Positions 1-7,770 of a DNA stretch of 64,000 bases are shown here, piece by piece (position 1 is the stretch's first letter; each line of letters begins with the position of its first letter). The notes below the pieces were generated by a model. That model was not told the DNA's origin. It did not search any database and was given only the letters and a program-made list of their open reading frames with translations. Source of the DNA: an uncultured Collinsella sp. (GTDB lineage Bacteria; Actinomycetota; Coriobacteriia; Coriobacteriales; Coriobacteriaceae); NCBI GenBank assembly GCA_900540855.1, contig UQHK01000012.1, positions 1 to 64,000 of the forward strand, read 5' to 3'. The translations under genes and the position numbers were made by a program.

Positions 1-2
1 AT

Positions 3-149
3 GTTCTTCCGCATTATCTTACAGCACCATTTAAGAAAGTTACCGAGAAAATAATAACTGAGTTTTCGGATTTGAATCTATGCCCAATTAACAATCGTCA
101 GGGAATTGTAATTGATGGTGAAGGTTCAAAGGTTATTTGCAAAGAGTAA
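3..149 (+). CDS. C-terminal fragment of an unidentified protein (cut by window start)
   Basis: An open frame enters from the left edge in phase 3 and ends at a TAA at 147-149, giving the last 48 residues of a protein that ends in KVICKE. The other two forward frames stop early. The stretch is clearly AT-rich compared with the genes that follow, like the defence island at the far end of the window, so it is probably accessory DNA. I do not recognise the family and no motif is visible in so short a tail. Confidence 0.5.
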   Translation, partial: VLPHYLTAPFKKVTEKIITEFSDLNLCPINNRQGIVIDGEGSKVICKE

Positions 150-263
150 TTTAAAATTCCAGTTTGCTGCACTCGTTCCTAGCAGGGTTTGGGGCAGGCA
201 CGCCCCAACAAGAAGCCGTCCCAAAGGGGCAAGAATGGGGACTGCGGACGATTTCTTGGACCG

Positions 264-494
264 TTACGCGGCCCTTCCCAGCGCGGAGCGGAACTCGGCC
301 GGCGTGCGGCCGCCGAGCGCATCGCTGCGCCTCTCCGTATTGTATCGGCCGATCCAGCCCCCGAGTTCCTCGATGAAGCGGGCGGGGGTCCAGTCCGACC
401 AGTCCCTGCCGTGCCAGAACTCCTTCTTGAGCAGGCCGAAGAAGCCCTCCATCGCCGCGTTGTCCGGGCTGCAGCCCTTGGCGGACTGGATTGG
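264..494 (-). pseudogene. IS3-family (IS150-type) transposase, C-terminal remnant
   Basis: Read on the minus strand, this frame gives SPDNAAMEGFFGLLKKEF followed by a Tyr/Asn/Arg-rich tail ending in TPAEFRSALGRAA. This is the block around the last catalytic Glu of the DDE integrase core plus the C-terminus of IS3/IS150 OrfB transposases. The catalytic Glu is in MEGFFG (M codon at 450-452). A TAG lies in frame about 14 codons upstream of that Met, and no frame further upstream gives the first two catalytic Asp. The element is therefore a decayed 3' end and cannot transpose on its own. The sequence after its stop (about 190-260) may be the IS end, but I cannot define the inverted repeat. Confidence 0.7.
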
Positions 495-592
495 CTACGC
501 TGATGTGGACAGTTCCGGGAGAGGCGCAAGAGACGGGAAGGCCGTGTGCGCGTTCCTGCGCGAGGGCCGTGGGGAGGGGCTGCCTGGGTACG

Positions 593-739
593 GCGCCTGT
601 CAACTCGGTCTACGTCTTTGATGACCGGGTCGTACTCAATATCAACTTCACGGATGATGCCAAAACGGTCACCCGTGAGGAAGTGTTGGGTTCGAGTGCT
701 GTGGACAATGTTCCAGCATGCTGGGATCGAACTCGCTAG
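593..739 (+). pseudogene. C-terminal remnant of a serine recombinase
   Basis: In this plus frame the translation runs APVNSVYVFDDRVVLNINF and continues with a short TREEV segment to a TAG at 737-739. The pattern (FVNxVYxYDDxVVxxFNF, then a 'DGTKTV'-like strand) is what I associate with the extreme C-terminus of large serine recombinases (resolvase/zinc-ribbon type) of gut Actinobacteria and Firmicutes. No catalytic domain is present upstream, where IS3 debris replaces it. The end overlaps the 3' end of the DUF523 gene on the other strand. Identification rests on remembered family pattern only, so it is moderate. Confidence 0.45.
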
Positions 740-1160
740 CCGGAATCACACGGTACCCGTGACGCAGCAGCAGATCGGCAAAAACACCATTGCCCGCGGT
801 GAGCGTACCGCTAAAGGTGCCATCGTAGACGTGACCCGTACCGCACGAGGGGCTGCGGTCCTGCAAAATGCACGCAACGATCTCGGACGGGCCGCCCGCC
901 TGCTCGCACATATCGAGCGCGCGCTGAGCACCCTGGCGAAACTCGCGATCGACCGAGATGCCCTCGCAGGTACAAACCTCGCCATTCACAATCTCGGACG
1001 GCTTGCGCGGTGTGGGCAAGCCGCCAAAAACCTCGGGGCACACCAACAGGACCTCGGTCCCTGTGCGTTCGCAGGCCTCGACCAACGCGCGATGGTAATT
1101 GTCGAGCCCGTTATATTTGCAGCTCTCTCCCATCAAGCAGGCACTCACCACGATCTTCAT
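669..1160 (-). CDS. DUF523 family protein
   Basis: This 163-residue protein starts MKIVVSACLMGE, keeps Cys-rich motifs (ACLMGESCKYNG, CPEVFGGLPTPR, LQDRSPSCG) and matches the DUF523/YbbK family in length and layout. The family has no firmly established function; its conserved cysteines suggest metal or thiol chemistry (inference). I chose the ATG at 1158-1160 because GGGAGG lies about six bases upstream. A TTG five codons earlier is also in frame but has no better ribosome site. The gene follows ftsH and is separated from it by a terminator hairpin. Its 3' end overlaps recombinase-like debris, so it marks the border between core chromosome and a decayed element. Confidence 0.85.
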   Translation of the reverse strand: MKIVVSACLMGESCKYNGLDNYHRALVEACERTGTEVLLVCPEVFGGLPTPRKPSEIVNGEVCTCEGISVDREFRQGAQRALDMCEQAGGPSEIVACILQDRSPSCGTGHVYDGTFSGTLTAGNGVFADLLLRHGYRVIPASEFDPSMLEHCPQHSNPTLPHG

Positions 1161-1169
1161 ACATATCCC

Positions 1170-1216
1170 TCCCAAACAAAACGCCCCATTTGAGATAGAA
1201 ACTCAAATGGGGCGTT
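1170..1216 (-). terminator. Rho-independent terminator after ftsH
   Basis: A perfect 15-bp inverted repeat (1180-1194 with 1202-1216, 7-nt loop) is followed on the minus strand by TTTGTTTG. It lies 20 bases past the ftsH stop and just before the DUF523 ribosome site. Confidence 0.85.
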
Positions 1217-1235
1217 CGACGTTGTGCAACCAGCC

Positions 1236-3143
1236 TTACTGCTGCTTTGGCATCAGCGGATTCTCGCGCGTGAGGAGATTCATGAACTCCTCGCCCGTGA
1301 TCGTCTCCTTCTTGTACAGATAACGAGCCAGCTCATGGAGCTTAAACTTGTTCTCCTTGAGGATCTGCAGGGCGCGGTCATGTGCGTCCTCGATCAGCTT
1401 GGCGACGATCGCGTCGACGCGCTCGGCCGTACCGGGGGCACAGGTGAGCGACGTGTCCTGGTTGAGGTAGGCATTCTGAACGGTACCGAGCGCCATCATG
1501 CCAAACTCTTCCGACATACCAAAGCGCGTCACCATGTTGCGGGCGAGCTTGGTGGCCTGCTCGATATCATTGGCCGCGCCAGTCGTCATCTCACCAAAGA
1601 TGAGCTCCTCGGCAGCACGTCCGCCGCAGTAGACAGCGAGCTTGTCGAGCACCTCCTGGCGCGTGGTCAAGAAGCGCTCGTCCTCCTCGACCTGCATGGT
1701 GTAGCCCAGAGCACCGCTCGTACGCGGCACGATGGTGATCTTCGTAACCGGCGCAGAACCCTTCTGGCGGGCGGCAACGATGGCATGGCCGATCTCGTGA
1801 TAGGACACGACCTGTTTCTCGTGATCGGACAGCACCGTGGACTTACGCTGCTGGCCGGCGATGACGACCTCCACCGACTCCTCAAAGTCATCCTGCGTGG
1901 CGCGCTTGCGACCCTCGCGGACGGCGCGCAGGGCGCCCTCGTTGATGATGTTGGCCAGGTCGGCACCCGAGGCGCCAGGCGTGGCGCGGGCGATCGCGGT
2001 CAGGTCGATCGGCGGCTGCGTCTTCACGCTCTTGGCGTGCAGTTCAAGGATATTCTTGCGACCGGTCAGGTCGGGCAGCTCAACGGGGATGCGGCGGTCG
2101 AAGCGGCCGGGGCGCAGCAGGGCCGGATCAAGGCTGTCGGGACGGTTGGTCGCAGCGAGGACGACGATACCCTTGTGGTTATCGAATCCATCCATCTCGG
2201 TCAGCAGCTGATTGAGCGTCTGCTCGCGCTCGTCGTTGCCACTAAAGCCGCCGCCATCGCGCTTCTTGCCGATGGTATCGATCTCGTCGATAAAGACGAT
2301 GCACGGGGCCTTTTCCTTGGCCTGCTTAAACAGGTCGCGAACCTTAGCGGCGCCGCGGCCGACAAACATCTCAACAAACTCAGAACCAGAAATACTAAAG
2401 AACGGCACGCCCGCCTCGCCGGCCACAGCCTTGGCGAGCAGGGTTTTACCGGTACCCGGAGGGCCGACAAGGAGAGCGCCGCGTGGCAGTTTGGCGCCGA
2501 TCTCCTCGTAGCGCTGCGGCTTCTCCAGAAAGTCGACGACCTCCTTGAGGGACTCCTTAGCCTCTTCCTGGCCGGCGACATCCTTAAAGGTCACGCCCAC
2601 GTCCTTGGAGGCGATCACGCGCGCGCCGGACTTGCCCAGTCCGCCGCCGCCAAAACCACCGCCGCCAAAGTTCATCGACGGACCGTCATCACCCATGGCC
2701 TTCTTCATGCGGCGGTTGAGCCACCAGCCAATCAGGAAGAAAATCACCATGGGAAGAATGAGGGTGAGCAGGTAGTAGGTCATCAGGCCCGAGTTCTTAT
2801 CGGGAACGACCGACTCAAGCGAAGCACCGGACTCAAGCACGCGATCGGTAAAGCCTGCGTCATTCGGCACACCGGTCGTCTTGTAGGCGATATTCTCGTC
2901 CTCGCCCTTCTTGGTGTAATAAATCGTGTAATCGTCCGTGTTGTACTCGACCTTGTCGACGCTCTTCTTATCGAGCGCTTTGACAAACGTCGAGTAATCG
3001 GTCTTCGTAATCTGCTGCGTGTGACCGATGTTGGGGAACAGAACGGTCGAGAGCACGAGGTAGACGACGAAGGCGATGAGCACGTAGAGGATCATATTCC
3101 GTCTACGTTTATTGTCATCCATCTCCATCTGCTTGAACTCCAT
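1236..3143 (-). CDS. ftsH: ATP-dependent zinc metalloprotease FtsH
   Basis: This is a membrane-anchored AAA+ protease (635 residues, normal length) that degrades damaged and regulatory membrane or cytosolic proteins. Visible order: a membrane segment (about 17-36), an extracytoplasmic domain, a second membrane segment (about 121-141), a Gly-rich linker, then the AAA+ domain. That domain has Walker A GPPGTGKT (227-234), Walker B CIVFIDEID (281-289) and the second region of homology around 332-351 ending in RPGRFDRR. The zinc site reads HEIGH (449-453) rather than the usual HEAGH, which still satisfies HExxH. Pore residues FVGRGA (260-265) are present. The gene stands alone, divergent from the adenosyltransferase gene, with a terminator behind it. 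Confidence 0.97.
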   Translation of the reverse strand: MEFKQMEMDDNKRRRNMILYVLIAFVVYLVLSTVLFPNIGHTQQITKTDYSTFVKALDKKSVDKVEYNTDDYTIYYTKKGEDENIAYKTTGVPNDAGFTDRVLESGASLESVVPDKNSGLMTYYLLTLILPMVIFFLIGWWLNRRMKKAMGDDGPSMNFGGGGFGGGGLGKSGARVIASKDVGVTFKDVAGQEEAKESLKEVVDFLEKPQRYEEIGAKLPRGALLVGPPGTGKTLLAKAVAGEAGVPFFSISGSEFVEMFVGRGAAKVRDLFKQAKEKAPCIVFIDEIDTIGKKRDGGGFSGNDEREQTLNQLLTEMDGFDNHKGIVVLAATNRPDSLDPALLRPGRFDRRIPVELPDLTGRKNILELHAKSVKTQPPIDLTAIARATPGASGADLANIINEGALRAVREGRKRATQDDFEESVEVVIAGQQRKSTVLSDHEKQVVSYHEIGHAIVAARQKGSAPVTKITIVPRTSGALGYTMQVEEDERFLTTRQEVLDKLAVYCGGRAAEELIFGEMTTGAANDIEQATKLARNMVTRFGMSEEFGMMALGTVQNAYLNQDTSLTCAPGTAERVDAIVAKLIEDAHDRALQILKENKFKLHELARYLYKKETITGEEFMNLLTRENPLMPKQQ

Positions 3144-3229
3144 CTACTGGGGTTGATAATTTTTTCTAGAATACCCAACCCGGACGGCGATAAACCGACG
3201 CCGGGCACGAAAGGACAGAGAAGGCATCA

Positions 3230-3706
3230 CTGGGAGTCGGCAAGGTTCAAATCTATACGGGCGACGGCAAGGGCAAGACGACGGCTGCGCTGGGGCTTGC
3301 GCTGCGCGCCACGGGCTATGGACTTAACGTACTCATGCTTCAGTTTGCCAAGAAGCTGCACTGCGCCGAACACGATGCCGCGCCGCGCCTGGGACTGCGC
3401 ATTGTACAGGCCGATCGCGACACGCCCGAGGCTTGCGCCGAGCAGATCATGGAACTTGCACGCGAACAGATCTCGCAGGTCGACGTGCTCATTTTGGATG
3501 AACTCGGCGAGGCCATGCGACGGGGCTTTGTGACGCGCGAAGATGTCGAAGCGTTGATCGCGATGAAACCAACCACCACGGAGCTCGTGCTCACCGGCCG
3601 CGGTCTGCTGCCCCACGCCGATCTGGCAGACCTGGTCACCGAAATGCGCCCCGTCAAACACTACTTCGACGAAGGCCTCCTAGCCCGCCAAGGCATCGAA
3701 TACTAG
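3230..3706 (+). CDS. CobO/BtuR-type corrinoid adenosyltransferase, CTG start
   Basis: This P-loop enzyme is expected to transfer the adenosyl group of ATP to cob(I)alamin or cob(I)yrinic acid diamide. The frame gives KVQIYTGDGKGKTTAALG near the N-terminus (P-loop GDGKGKTT) and ILDELGEA (DE of Walker B) in the middle, ending YFDEGLLARQGIEY. From the in-frame stop at 3191 to the P-loop there is no ATG, GTG or TTG. The only plausible start is CTG at 3230-3232, six bases after AGAAGG. An ATG at 3335 would remove the nucleotide site. Length from CTG is 158 residues, slightly short for CobO. The gene is divergent from ftsH and convergent with the MATE gene, sharing an overlapping hairpin at their ends. 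Confidence 0.85.
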   Translation: MGVGKVQIYTGDGKGKTTAALGLALRATGYGLNVLMLQFAKKLHCAEHDAAPRLGLRIVQADRDTPEACAEQIMELAREQISQVDVLILDELGEAMRRGFVTREDVEALIAMKPTTTELVLTGRGLLPHADLADLVTEMRPVKHYFDEGLLARQGIEY

Positions 3707-3732
3707 CCATTGCGGACGTCCCCAATGGCTAG
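3703..3732. terminator. Shared hairpin between convergent genes
   Basis: A 10-bp perfect stem (3703-3712 with 3723-3732) whose loop carries GGACGTCC. The left arm contains the TAG of the adenosyltransferase gene and the right arm the stop of the MATE gene. There is no U tract on either side. The motif resembles the longer inverted repeat at 24013-24068, so it may belong to a dispersed repeat family. Confidence 0.5.
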
Positions 3733-5078
3733 GCAGTGGCGCGGCCTAGCCAGTTGCCGCTGTGATGGTAGACGGTGAACATCGCGGCGGTGATTACCCA
3801 GGTTACGGGGTAGACCAGCAGCAGATGCTCGAGCGAGGGGTCGAGCGGCATAATCGCGAACACCCACGCCACGCGGAGCACGACCGTGCCGAAGATCGTG
3901 AGCATCATAGGCTGGAAGCTCACGCCAGCGCCGCGGATGGAGCCAGACGCGTTTTCGATAATCGAGAAGATCGCGTAGAACGGCGCGATGAAATGAAGAA
4001 TCGTCGTGGTGTAGGCCGAAATCGCGGCATCGTCGATGAACAAACGCGACAACGGACCCGAGAACACAAGCAGCACGGCAGACAGGCCACCAATGAGCAT
4101 AAACGACAGCACGAGCGACGTGTGGTATCCCTTTCGCATGCGATCGTAATTGCGCGCACCAAAGTTCTGCGCCGAGAACGTGGTGATCGACACGCCGAGC
4201 GCCTCGGTCACCATCCAGATAATGCCGTCCAGGCGGCCGGAAAGGCCCCAAGCGGTCGTGACATCGGCACCAAACGAGTTGACCGACACCTGAATCAAAA
4301 CGTTGGAGATCGAATACGCCGCAGACTGAACGCCCAGCGGAAGACCACACGAAAGCATGCTCTTGCAAATGCCGCGATCGATACCGAGCTTGGATAGCGA
4401 CAACCGCCACGCACCCGGAGCGCGCATCATACGAACCAGAATCATCGAGGCATTGGTGCAGATAGTCAGCACGATCGCGATGCCGCAGCCCAGCGCTTCC
4501 ATGTGCAGCACGGCGACAAAGAGAATGTCGAATGCCACATTGACGAAGCAGCCGGATGCAATAATAACCGCCGGACCGCGCGTGTCGCCCACGGCGCGCA
4601 ACAGCGCCGTCCCCATATTGAGCAGCAGCGCCGCAAACATGGCGGCAAAGTAGCAACGGGCATAGGCCACACCCTCGGCCAGCAGCTCATGCGGTGTATT
4701 CATCAACACAAGCATCGGCTCGACAAACACCATGCCCAGAATGGAAATGACAATGCCGCCCACCAGCGCGAGCGTCATAGCCGTATGGACCGATCGGCTC
4801 AGGCGCTCGTCATCGTGCTGGCCAAAAAACTGGCCCGTAATGACCGCGCAGCCGGCACCGACGCCGACACAAAAGCCGATGCAGAGCTCGGTGAGCACCA
4901 TCGTGGCTTGAATGCCACCCAGCGCGAGCTTGCCGCCAAACTGGCCGACGATATACGTACCAATAAGCGTGTAAGCCTGCTGAAAAAACGAGCTAAAGAA
5001 GATAGGGACGCACAGCGACAGCAGCTGTTGCCAAATGACACCCTGCGTTACATCGATAGCCGTAGATTTCTTAGCCAC
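3729..5078 (-). CDS. MATE family efflux transporter
   Basis: This 449-residue integral membrane protein has about twelve hydrophobic segments, family length and the MATE/NorM pattern (for example LSLCVPIFFSSFFQQAY near the start and a mid-protein FGARNYDR repeat of GQFFGQHDDER). These proteins export cationic drugs or metabolites in exchange for Na+ or H+; the substrate cannot be read here. I chose the GTG at 5076-5078 because GGGGAGGG precedes it at normal spacing. An ATG eleven codons upstream (5111) adds an unlikely Trp/Arg-rich prefix. It is convergent with the adenosyltransferase gene and lies downstream of the methyltransferase gene on the opposite side of a weak hairpin. Confidence 0.9.
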   Translation of the reverse strand: MAKKSTAIDVTQGVIWQQLLSLCVPIFFSSFFQQAYTLIGTYIVGQFGGKLALGGIQATMVLTELCIGFCVGVGAGCAVITGQFFGQHDDERLSRSVHTAMTLALVGGIVISILGMVFVEPMLVLMNTPHELLAEGVAYARCYFAAMFAALLLNMGTALLRAVGDTRGPAVIIASGCFVNVAFDILFVAVLHMEALGCGIAIVLTICTNASMILVRMMRAPGAWRLSLSKLGIDRGICKSMLSCGLPLGVQSAAYSISNVLIQVSVNSFGADVTTAWGLSGRLDGIIWMVTEALGVSITTFSAQNFGARNYDRMRKGYHTSLVLSFMLIGGLSAVLLVFSGPLSRLFIDDAAISAYTTTILHFIAPFYAIFSIIENASGSIRGAGVSFQPMMLTIFGTVVLRVAWVFAIMPLDPSLEHLLLVYPVTWVITAAMFTVYHHSGNWLGRATA

Positions 5079-5143
5079 ACGCCCTCCCCACCAGCGTACG
5101 TCAAACAACAAAACGGCAATTTAAGACCAAAGCCAATACCAGC

Positions 5144-5195
5144 TTAGCACCGACCGACGTCGGCCGAAACGCCCCGAACCAGAGCCCGGTGCTAA
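5144..5195. terminator. Possible hairpin after the methyltransferase gene
   Basis: TTAGCACCG (5144-5152) and CGGTGCTAA (5187-5195) are perfect inverted repeats enclosing a second small palindrome (CCGACGTCGG). It lies just past the stop of the SpoU gene. There is no U tract, so a terminator role is only likely. Confidence 0.35.
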
Positions 5196-5203
5196 CTATC
5201 TGC

Positions 5204-6118
5204 CTAGTGATACAGCCCCGGCTGGTAGTGGTACTCGTTGCTCACATGCGGGCACAGCTGCCAAAAGGCAACAGCGCTTGCCGCGGCCACGTTGAGTGAA
5301 TCGACCCCATGCGCCATCGGAATACGCACGGCGCGGTCGCAGCCTGCAATGGTCTTGGCGCCCAAGCCAGCACCCTCGGTGCCCATAAAGATTGCCAGGT
5401 GGTCAATCTCCTGGAGCGCGGGATCGTCCAGCGACACCGAATCATCCGTCAACGCCATAGCGGCACACGAAAAGCCGGCATCGTGTAGCGCCGCCAGCCC
5501 ATCATGCGGCCATACGCGCGCTTCGCTGCCAATGCGTGTCCAGGGCACCTGGAACACCGTGCCCATGCTCACGCGGGCCGAACGACGATACAGCGGATCA
5601 CAACACGTAGGACTGACCAAAATGCCGTCGACGTTGAGCGCGGCCGCCGAGCGGAATATTGCACCCACGTTCGTGTGGTCGACAATACCCTCGAGCACGC
5701 ATACGCGCACCGGTCGCTCACCCGCCGCCTCGATGACACCGCCCAAGAACTCATCAACCGGAATCTGACGCGGGCGACGGAACGCCGCGAGCGCACCGCG
5801 CGTCACGTTAAAGCCCGTCAGCTGCTCCATGAGCTCCATGGAGGCAACGAACACAGGAACCGGACCTGCGCCCTCGCGCACAACCAGGCGCTCAAACAGC
5901 GGCATCATCTGATCGAGCCAGCGTTCACCCAAAAGAAAGCTCACCGGCTGGTATCCGGCACGCACTGCGCGCTCGATAACCTTGGCACTCTCGGCGATAA
6001 AGATGCCCTTTTGCGGCTCCAGCACGCAGCGCAGCTCGCGCTCGGTCAGTCGCACGTAGGCGTCGAGCCGCTCGTCCTCGAGCGAATCAATTCGCAGCAC
6101 CTCAACGGCATCAGTCAT
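5204..6118 (-). CDS. SpoU/TrmH-family RNA 2'-O-methyltransferase
   Basis: This 304-residue protein has an N-terminal substrate-binding domain and a C-terminal SPOUT domain. The three SPOUT motifs are visible: NVGAIFRSA (about residue 177), GTEGAGLG (about 255) and VDSLNVAAASA (about 279). These form the trefoil knot that binds S-adenosylmethionine and methylate ribose 2'-OH in rRNA or tRNA. The target cannot be deduced from sequence alone. It sits between the MATE gene and folA, all on the minus strand. Confidence 0.9.
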   Translation of the reverse strand: MTDAVEVLRIDSLEDERLDAYVRLTERELRCVLEPQKGIFIAESAKVIERAVRAGYQPVSFLLGERWLDQMMPLFERLVVREGAGPVPVFVASMELMEQLTGFNVTRGALAAFRRPRQIPVDEFLGGVIEAAGERPVRVCVLEGIVDHTNVGAIFRSAAALNVDGILVSPTCCDPLYRRSARVSMGTVFQVPWTRIGSEARVWPHDGLAALHDAGFSCAAMALTDDSVSLDDPALQEIDHLAIFMGTEGAGLGAKTIAGCDRAVRIPMAHGVDSLNVAAASAVAFWQLCPHVSNEYHYQPGLYH

Positions 6119-6227
6119 AGCAGCCAGCCCGCACCCTTCTTTACAGCATATCTATACCAAACGAGGCGACGCTAAGCGCCGCCCCATGCATTCAATCAAC
6201 CCGATGATACCGTTCACGCCAGGCGAT

Positions 6228-6746
6228 TTACGCCTCAACGCGACGATACGTCACGAACTCATAATCGAGGCCTTCGTCACCCTCGCCCGCGGCAATCGTG
6301 GCAACCCCTTCGCGCCGCGCAACTTCCCACGTAGAATCGGCATCCAAATTGGGAAAATACGTGTCCACGGGATGGACGCAGTGGTTATGCGTGACCTCGG
6401 CCTCGGCGCAATACGGCAAAAACTGTCGATACACCTCGCCGCCGCCGATCACCCACGCAACGGGTTCATCGGCTATCGTGGCGAGCGCTTCGTCAACGCT
6501 ATGCACCACGTCGACGCCCTCGCCCGCAAAATCCTCGTCGCGGGTAAGCACGATATTGCGGCGGTTCTTGAGCGGACGCCCGCCGGGAAAACTCAGCAGT
6601 GTCTTGCGTCCCATAATGACCGGGCAACCTTTGGTGCACGCCACAAAATGACGCATGTCGGCACGGTTGGACACCACCATGTCGCCCTCGCACCCAATAC
6701 CCCAGTCATCGCACACGGCGACAATGGCAGAAAGCTTACACGTCAT
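6228..6746 (-). CDS. folA: Dihydrofolate reductase
   Basis: A 172-residue DHFR that reduces dihydrofolate with NADPH to supply tetrahydrofolate. Visible motifs: SAIVAVCDDWGIG near the start, PVIMGRKTLLSFPGGRPL (about 45-62, NADPH and folate loops), NIVLTRDEDF, and WVIGGGEVYRQFLP (about 99-112). I start at the ATG 6744-6746, preceded by AGGTGA at five bases; a GTG three codons upstream (6755) abuts the thyA stop. The gene directly follows thyA, the normal partnership because thymidylate synthase produces dihydrofolate. Confidence 0.95.
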   Translation of the reverse strand: MTCKLSAIVAVCDDWGIGCEGDMVVSNRADMRHFVACTKGCPVIMGRKTLLSFPGGRPLKNRRNIVLTRDEDFAGEGVDVVHSVDEALATIADEPVAWVIGGGEVYRQFLPYCAEAEVTHNHCVHPVDTYFPNLDADSTWEVARREGVATIAAGEGDEGLDYEFVTYRRVEA

Positions 6747-6755
6747 GCGCGTCAC

Positions 6756-7604
6756 CTACACCGCAATGGGGATGTTCTTGACCTGCGGGCCGTGCTCATA
6801 GCCCTCGACGATCAGATCATCGGTCGTAAACGCATAGAAGTCATGCACATCGGGGTTGAGCGTTACCTTGGGCGCCGCAAACTGCGGACGCTCAATAAGC
6901 TCGCGGACGATATCGACATGACGGTCGTAAATGTGGGCATCGGCAATCACATGCAGCAGCTCGCCGGGAATCATATCGACCGACTGCGCAACCATCATCA
7001 GCAAAATGGCGTACTGGCACACATTCCAGTTGTTCGCAGCCAAAATGTCCTGGCTGCGCTGGTTGAGAATCATGTTGAGCGTCGGTTTATCATCCTGCGG
7101 GCGCTGCGTCACGTTATACGTCACGCTGTAGGCGCACGGATACAGGTGCATCTCGGACAGGTCGCAAAACACGTAGGTATTCGTCATAATGCGGCGGCTG
7201 TACGGCGTGTTCTTAAGGTCGTACAGCACGCGATCCATCTGATCGAAGTCACCCTCGGCATAATGGCTCTTCTGCCCAATCTGATACCCGTAGGCCTTGC
7301 CGATGGAGCCAGTCTCGTCGGCCCACTCATCCCAAATATGGCTGTTGAGGTCATGCACGTTATTGGACTTCTTTTGATAGATCCACAGGATCTCATCCAT
7401 GGCAGATTTGAGGGCCGTACGACGCAGGGTAAGCGCCGGAAACTCCTCACGCAGGTCATAGCGTGCCGTGACACCAAAGTTTTTAATGGTATAGGCAGGG
7501 GTGCCATCCTCCCACACCGGGCGGACCTTTTGGCCCTCGGTGGTGGTGCCATGGTCCAGAATATCGCGGCACATGGTTACAAACTGTTGATCAGCCTTGC
7601 TCAT
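6756..7604 (-). CDS. thyA: Thymidylate synthase
   Basis: A 282-residue ThyA that methylates dUMP to dTMP using methylenetetrahydrofolate. The nucleophile Cys is in LYPCAYSVTYNVT. Also visible are TTEGQKVRPVWEDGTPAY near the start, RIMTNTYVFCDLSEMHL, and QRSQDILAANNWNVCQYAIL for the folate and dUMP sites. The order of motifs is shifted from E. coli ThyA but matches a longer-insert clade. I chose the ATG at 7602-7604 because AGGAGG lies seven bases upstream; the in-frame ATG at 7640 has no ribosome site. It is followed within nine bases by folA, so the two are co-translated. Confidence 0.93.
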   Translation of the reverse strand: MSKADQQFVTMCRDILDHGTTTEGQKVRPVWEDGTPAYTIKNFGVTARYDLREEFPALTLRRTALKSAMDEILWIYQKKSNNVHDLNSHIWDEWADETGSIGKAYGYQIGQKSHYAEGDFDQMDRVLYDLKNTPYSRRIMTNTYVFCDLSEMHLYPCAYSVTYNVTQRPQDDKPTLNMILNQRSQDILAANNWNVCQYAILLMMVAQSVDMIPGELLHVIADAHIYDRHVDIVRELIERPQFAAPKVTLNPDVHDFYAFTTDDLIVEGYEHGPQVKNIPIAV

Positions 7605-7690
7605 TGACCCTCCTGTCAGTCGCCTATAAGCGAGATTCATTGTAGCCTAGGCACATGCGGCCCCACAGCCCAAACATAAGCCCTCATTTT

Positions 7691-7757
7691 CTGACATATG
7701 CCAGAAATTCCTTGCGCAAATCAGCGCGTTCGCAATTCTATTGTTGACATATGTCAG
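7691..7757 (+). promoter_or_regulatory. Paired palindromes, likely operators of the DUF134 gene
   Basis: CTGACATATGCCAG (7691-7704) and TTGACATATGTCAG (7744-7757) are two copies of one palindrome, 53 bases apart centre to centre. The second is a perfect 12-mer (7745-7756) ending 13 bases before the start codon. Between them TTGCGC (7712) and TTCTAT (7736) could serve as a weak promoter. The layout suggests looping or autorepression by the HTH protein encoded next door. Confidence 0.5.
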
Positions 7758-7770
7758 ATAAGGAGGGCAC

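Noticed and set aside
112..621. Plus-strand ORF of 169 codons
   Set aside because: It overlaps IS3 debris on the other strand and has no ribosome site or recognisable domain.
1224..3533. Long open frame on the plus strand (769 codons)
   Set aside because: It runs antisense to ftsH; it arises from the GC-rich codon pattern, and the ftsH motifs are on the minus strand.
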